Positions 57,344 through 61,662 of a DNA stretch of 61,662 bases are shown piece by piece. The position numbers and the translations under genes are program-made. Numbering within the stretch: the stretch's first letter is position 1; every line of letters begins with the position of its first letter. Origin of the DNA: Thermoplasmata archaeon (lineage in GTDB: Archaea; Thermoplasmatota; Thermoplasmata; Methanomassiliicoccales; Methanomethylophilaceae); NCBI GenBank assembly GCA_015063195.1, contig SUSX01000002.1:1-61662 (forward strand), given 5' to 3'. Below the pieces are notes generated by a model. The model had not been told where the DNA came from and did not search any database. It saw nothing but the letters and a program-made list of their open reading frames with translations.

Positions 57344-60300
57344 TCAGGATTTGTCGGATGCTTCATTCGCCTTAAGGTTCCTGTGTGCGACGGTCATCAT
57401 GAGTTTGATCCTGTTCAGCTGATTTACCCTGCTAGCTCCAGGGTCGTAATCTATGGCTACGACATTTGCAGTGCTGCAGTAATCTCTGATGGGTCTGAAC
57501 ACCCCTTTACCGACAACGTGATTCGGTAAACATGCGAAAGGCTGCATACATACGATGTTCTCGACACCGTCATCGATGAACTCCATCATCTCTCCGACGA
57601 GATACCAACCTTCACCGCACTGTTCTCCGAGAGATGTGATCTTCTCAGCCTTTTCCGCAATCTCATCAATATGGGCGGCAGGTTTGAATCTCTTACTCTT
57701 TCTGAGTGCTTCGGTCATCGGTTTCCTGTAGCTGTAGATAAGTCTCAATCCGAATCTGCTGAACACATAGCTTTTGTATGAGCCGCTCAGCTGTCTGAAA
57801 TTGAATTCAGGATTTTTCAGACAGTATGTGAAGAAGTCTGCCAATTCAGGGACTACCGCTTCACCGCCTTCACTTTCGATGACATCGACGATGTTGTTGT
57901 TAGCATCCGGGTGGTATTTGACAAGGATCTCACCTACGACTCCTACTCTGGGTTTCTTCAGATCCTCGTGAATCGGAAGGCTGTCGTATTCCTCTACAAT
58001 CTGAGCGATGTTCTGTGAGAATTCTTTCCAGTCTTTGTTCTCGATGTTTTGGAATAATCTCTCTTTCCAATTCTCGTAGATGGCCTCGGCGCTGCCCTTC
58101 TCTATCTCATAGGGTCTGGTGGCGTTGATGAGTTTCATGAAGAGGTCGCCGTAGATGACTGAAAATACTGCTCTCTTCAGAAGTTTAAGATCGAATGAGA
58201 ATCCTGAGTTCTTCTCAAGATTTCCGCCTGCATTTACGGAGATGACGGGGACATGTTCCATTCCTATCTCCTTCAACGCTTTCCTCAGCATCGAGATGTA
58301 GTTGCTTGCTCTGCATCCTCCGCCGGTCTGTGACATCAGTAATGCAGTACGGTTCAGGTCGTACTTTCCGGACTGAAGTGCACTTATAACCTGTCCCAAT
58401 GAGATTATGGAAGGATAACAGGCGTCGTTGTTGATGTATTTCAATCCTGTTTCGATGGCATTCCGATCAACATGAGGGAGAAGTTCCACATTGTAGCCGT
58501 TAAGTTCCAATGCAACCTTCAGCATTTCAAAATGAATAGGGGCCATCTGAGGCATGAGGAGTGTGTATTTTTCCTTCATCTCCTCGGTGAATTCAGCTCT
58601 TGTGAAATCTTCGACCTCTTTTACACTCCTGATGGAATTGTCCTTACGTTCCTCTATCGCTGCTTTGAGGGATCTAAGTCTTATTCTGATGGCTCCGGTG
58701 TTGGATCCTTCGTCTATCTTGATGACAGTGTAGAGTTTGTTGTGTTGGTTGAGAATCTCTTCTACCTGATCCGTAGTGACCGCATCCAATCCGCAGCCGA
58801 ACGAATTGAGTTGGATGAGGTCCACATCATCACGTGAACCGCAGAACGATGCAGCATCGTACATCCTGTTGTGATATGTCCACTGATTCCAAACTCTGAT
58901 TTTAGGGAGATTTCCCAATTTCATAACAGAGGATTCGGGGAATATGTAGAATCCGTAGGATTCGATGATCTTATCGATTCCGTGATTGATTTCAGGATCC
59001 ATATGGTAAGGTCTTCCTGCAAGGACGATTCCGTGTGCATTTTCCCTCTCCACTCTTTCAAGAAGTTCCGATGCTTTGGATTCTATGTCCTCTTTGAATC
59101 TGAGGTCTTCCGTTCTTCCCTTGTCTACAGCGGCAGAAACTTCACGCTGTGTTACTCCGAAATGGGATAATGCATCCTTCAGACGTTTCTTCAGTCTCTT
59201 GTCGTCATTATACGGAAGGAAAGGATGGATGAAATCGACATTATTGGATTTCAGGAGAGGGGCCATATTTCCGGAGATGACTTCGGGATACATGGCAACG
59301 ATAGGGCAGTTGAAATCGTTGTTAGCCTTTTCGCTTTCCCTGAATTCATGATTGATTGACGGATAGAATATGTGTTTAACTCCGTTCTCCACCAGCCATT
59401 TGATATGTCCGTGCACAAGTTTTGCAGGATAACAGGCCGTGTCTGACGGGATAGTATCTATTCCCGATTCGTACATCTTCTTGTTGGAATAGGGTGAAAG
59501 AACTACTCTGAATCCCAATTCGGTGAATACGGTGAACCAGAACGGGTAGTTTTCATAAATGTTCAGAACTCTTGGAATTCCGATCGTTCCTCTTTTTGCT
59601 TCATTTTCTTCAAGAGGAACGTAATCGAACACTCTTTTTCCTTTGTATTCGAACAGATTCCTGTCCGAATCTTCAGATCTGACGATTCCTTCTCCTCTTT
59701 CACAGCGGTTTCCTGTGATGAGTTTGCTTCCGTCATTGAATATGCATATGGTCAGCTGACAATGGTTTTCACAGCCGTTGCACTTGCTGTGTCTCGTCTC
59801 CATCGTGAATTCGTCCAACTGTTCTTTTGACAGTATGGTTGATCTGTATTCGGAATCCAGATTGCTGTAAAGATTCCTGCTTACAAGGGCTGCTCCGTAT
59901 GCTCCCATGTTACCTGCAATGTCGGGTCTGATGACCTCTTTACCGAGGACCAGTTCCAAACTTCTGAGAACAGCGTCGTTGAGGAATGTTCCTCCCTGTA
60001 CGACTATGTAATCGCCTGCGTCCTCCGGATTTCTGAGTTTTATTACCTTGTAAAGTGAATTCTTGATTACGGAATATGCCAATCCTGCGGATATATCATC
60101 GACACCGGCACCTTCTTTTTGTGACTGCTTAACCATGGAATTCATGAAGACTGTACATCTTGTTCCGAGGTCAACGGGGTGTTCGGCGAATATCGCTTTC
60201 TGAGCGAATTCCTCTGTTGTTATTCCCAGTGATTTAGCGTATGTTTCTATGAATGAACCGCAACCGGAGGAGCATGCTTCGTTCAGGACTATGGTGTTAA

Positions 60301-61582
60301 TAGCATTGTCCTTAATCCTGATGCATTTCATGTCCTGTCCGCCGATATCGAGGATGAAGTCCACTTTCGGTTGGAATCTCTTTGCTGCGGTGTAATGTGC
60401 TACGGTTTCCACTTCACCGTGGTCGGTTCTCATTGCTTTCTGAATGAGTCTCTCACCGTATCCGGTGGATGTAGAGTATGCGATGTATGCTTTCTCAGGA
60501 ATGGAATCGTACATCTTCCTGAGCATGTGGCTGCATACTTCGATGGGACTTCCGCTGTTACTGCTGTAATCTGTATAGAGAAGTCTGCCTTCGGAATCTA
60601 TGAGTGATATCTTTGTGGTTGTGGAACCTGCATCGATACCGAGGAACAACGATCCTTCCGCATCAGCCAGATTGGCACGTTCAACAGTGTTCTGGCTATG
60701 CCTGTTTTTGAATTCTGAATAATCGTCCTGAGTGGTGAAAAGAGGGGACAGATGTTTCGAAGATGTCTTGATGTTCTCAGATTTCTTGAGAAGTGAGATC
60801 ATTTCGGAAACAGTGTGTTTATCTTTAGCAAGATAGGCTGCACCGATGGCAACGAAATAATTACTGTTTTCCGGGAAGACGATCTGTTCCTCTGAAAGAT
60901 TAAGGGTTTCAATGAATCTCTGTCTGAGTTCTGAAAGGAAATACAGAGGTCCTCCGAGGAATGCTACATTCCCTTCGATGATCCTTCCGCATGCAAGTCC
61001 TGCTATCGTTTGCCCGACAACAGCTTGGAAAATTGATGCTGCCAGATCCTCATGTTCAGCTCCTTCATTGATCAAAGGCTGAATGTCAGTTTTAGCGAAT
61101 ACTCCGCATCTTGCCGCTATCGGATAGATGACCTTATGATTCTTAGCCAGCTCATTCAGTCCTGCAGCATCCGTGTTAAGGAGAACGGCCATCTGATCGA
61201 TGAACGCTCCCGTACCTCCGGCACAGGTTCCGTTCATACGCTGTTCGATACTCTTTCCGAAGAATGTGATCTTTGCATCCTCACCGCCGAGTTCGATTGC
61301 CACATCGGTCTGAGGGATCAGTCTTTCAACGGCTTCCGTACAGGATATAACTTCCTGCTGGAATTCGGTGTTGAGACGGTTGGCGAGTTCCATTCCTCCG
61401 GAACCTGTGACCCCTACAAGGAGTTCTCCGGGAAATTGAGATTCAAGATCGGACATGAGGTCTGCGACGGTTCTGAAGACATCGGACATGTGTCTTTCGT
61501 ATCTTTTGTAGACAATGTTGTCCTGATCGTCGAGGATGACGAACTTCACCGTTGTAGAACCCACATCTATTCCGAGTTTCAC
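57344..61582 (-). CDS. Acyl-CoA dehydratase activase-related fusion: two BadF/HgdC ATPase domains plus DUF2229/HgdB-like region
   Basis: 1412 aa; MKLGIDVGSTTVKFVILDDQ...; second repeat LFLGIDAGSTTTKISLIDSEG; GCGSFIETYAKSLGI; GIPRVLNIYENYPFWFTVFTELGFRVVLSP; CNGCENHCQLTICIF. Confidence 0.92.
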   Translation of the reverse strand: MKLGIDVGSTTVKFVILDDQDNIVYKRYERHMSDVFRTVADLMSDLESQFPGELLVGVTGSGGMELANRLNTEFQQEVISCTEAVERLIPQTDVAIELGGEDAKITFFGKSIEQRMNGTCAGGTGAFIDQMAVLLNTDAAGLNELAKNHKVIYPIAARCGVFAKTDIQPLINEGAEHEDLAASIFQAVVGQTIAGLACGRIIEGNVAFLGGPLYFLSELRQRFIETLNLSEEQIVFPENSNYFVAIGAAYLAKDKHTVSEMISLLKKSENIKTSSKHLSPLFTTQDDYSEFKNRHSQNTVERANLADAEGSLFLGIDAGSTTTKISLIDSEGRLLYTDYSSNSGSPIEVCSHMLRKMYDSIPEKAYIAYSTSTGYGERLIQKAMRTDHGEVETVAHYTAAKRFQPKVDFILDIGGQDMKCIRIKDNAINTIVLNEACSSGCGSFIETYAKSLGITTEEFAQKAIFAEHPVDLGTRCTVFMNSMVKQSQKEGAGVDDISAGLAYSVIKNSLYKVIKLRNPEDAGDYIVVQGGTFLNDAVLRSLELVLGKEVIRPDIAGNMGAYGAALVSRNLYSNLDSEYRSTILSKEQLDEFTMETRHSKCNGCENHCQLTICIFNDGSKLITGNRCERGEGIVRSEDSDRNLFEYKGKRVFDYVPLEENEAKRGTIGIPRVLNIYENYPFWFTVFTELGFRVVLSPYSNKKMYESGIDTIPSDTACYPAKLVHGHIKWLVENGVKHIFYPSINHEFRESEKANNDFNCPIVAMYPEVISGNMAPLLKSNNVDFIHPFLPYNDDKRLKKRLKDALSHFGVTQREVSAAVDKGRTEDLRFKEDIESKASELLERVERENAHGIVLAGRPYHMDPEINHGIDKIIESYGFYIFPESSVMKLGNLPKIRVWNQWTYHNRMYDAASFCGSRDDVDLIQLNSFGCGLDAVTTDQVEEILNQHNKLYTVIKIDEGSNTGAIRIRLRSLKAAIEERKDNSIRSVKEVEDFTRAEFTEEMKEKYTLLMPQMAPIHFEMLKVALELNGYNVELLPHVDRNAIETGLKYINNDACYPSIISLGQVISALQSGKYDLNRTALLMSQTGGGCRASNYISMLRKALKEIGMEHVPVISVNAGGNLEKNSGFSFDLKLLKRAVFSVIYGDLFMKLINATRPYEIEKGSAEAIYENWKERLFQNIENKDWKEFSQNIAQIVEEYDSLPIHEDLKKPRVGVVGEILVKYHPDANNNIVDVIESEGGEAVVPELADFFTYCLKNPEFNFRQLSGSYKSYVFSRFGLRLIYSYRKPMTEALRKSKRFKPAAHIDEIAEKAEKITSLGEQCGEGWYLVGEMMEFIDDGVENIVCMQPFACLPNHVVGKGVFRPIRDYCSTANVVAIDYDPGASRVNQLNRIKLMMTVAHRNLKANEASDKS

Positions 61583-61603
61583 GATCCTTCCTCACCTAAA
61601 AAC

Positions 61604-61650
61604 ATACCATTTGTATGGTATGGTTCGTGAAATATCCAGGTCCGTTATAA
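61604..61650 (-). promoter_or_regulatory. Promoter and palindromic operator candidate of the activase gene
   Basis: ATACCAT-TTGT-ATGGTAT perfect 7-bp inverted repeat; minus-strand TATA-like AAAACTTATAAC about 25-30 bp upstream. Confidence 0.55.
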
Positions 61651-61662
61651 GTTTTTACTATA

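Noticed and set aside
61052-61630. 192-aa + strand ORF opposite the activase
   Set aside because: Shadow ORF; the opposite frame has strong ATPase motifs.

Overview
The 61.7 kb window is densely coding and clearly archaeal: RfcL, Taw1/TYW1, archaeal DnaG, archaeal riboflavin synthase RibC, FAD synthetase RibL, FBP aldolase/phosphatase, Hjc and an SfsA homologue are all present. Gene content and style suggest a Thermoplasmata/Methanomassiliicoccales-like methanogen; this placement is inference and no marker search was run. About 45 protein genes, one tRNA-Thr(TGT) with encoded CCA, and many hairpin+T-tract terminator-like structures can be supported. I found no CRISPR array, IS element or rRNA. 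The most interesting segment is about 31-50 kb. It holds an AddA/AddB-like helicase-nuclease pair, a P-type ATPase, a 61-aa ThiS/MoaD-like protein ending in Gly-Gly, a UroD-type methyltransferase, a YhaO/YhaN-like (Mre11/membrane-anchored SMC-like ATPase) pair, and a ~240-nt transcribed-looking leader made of consecutive hairpins in front of dnaG, the last of which sequesters the Shine-Dalgarno. A LonB-like ATPase that ends before the protease domain and carries a zinc-ribbon insert follows. Secondary observations include several candidate operators, two tiny single-TM ORFs absent from the ORF track, a truncated N-terminal AAA-ATPase remnant, a tandemly duplicated wHTH regulator, and a 1412-aa fused activase/dehydratase protein.
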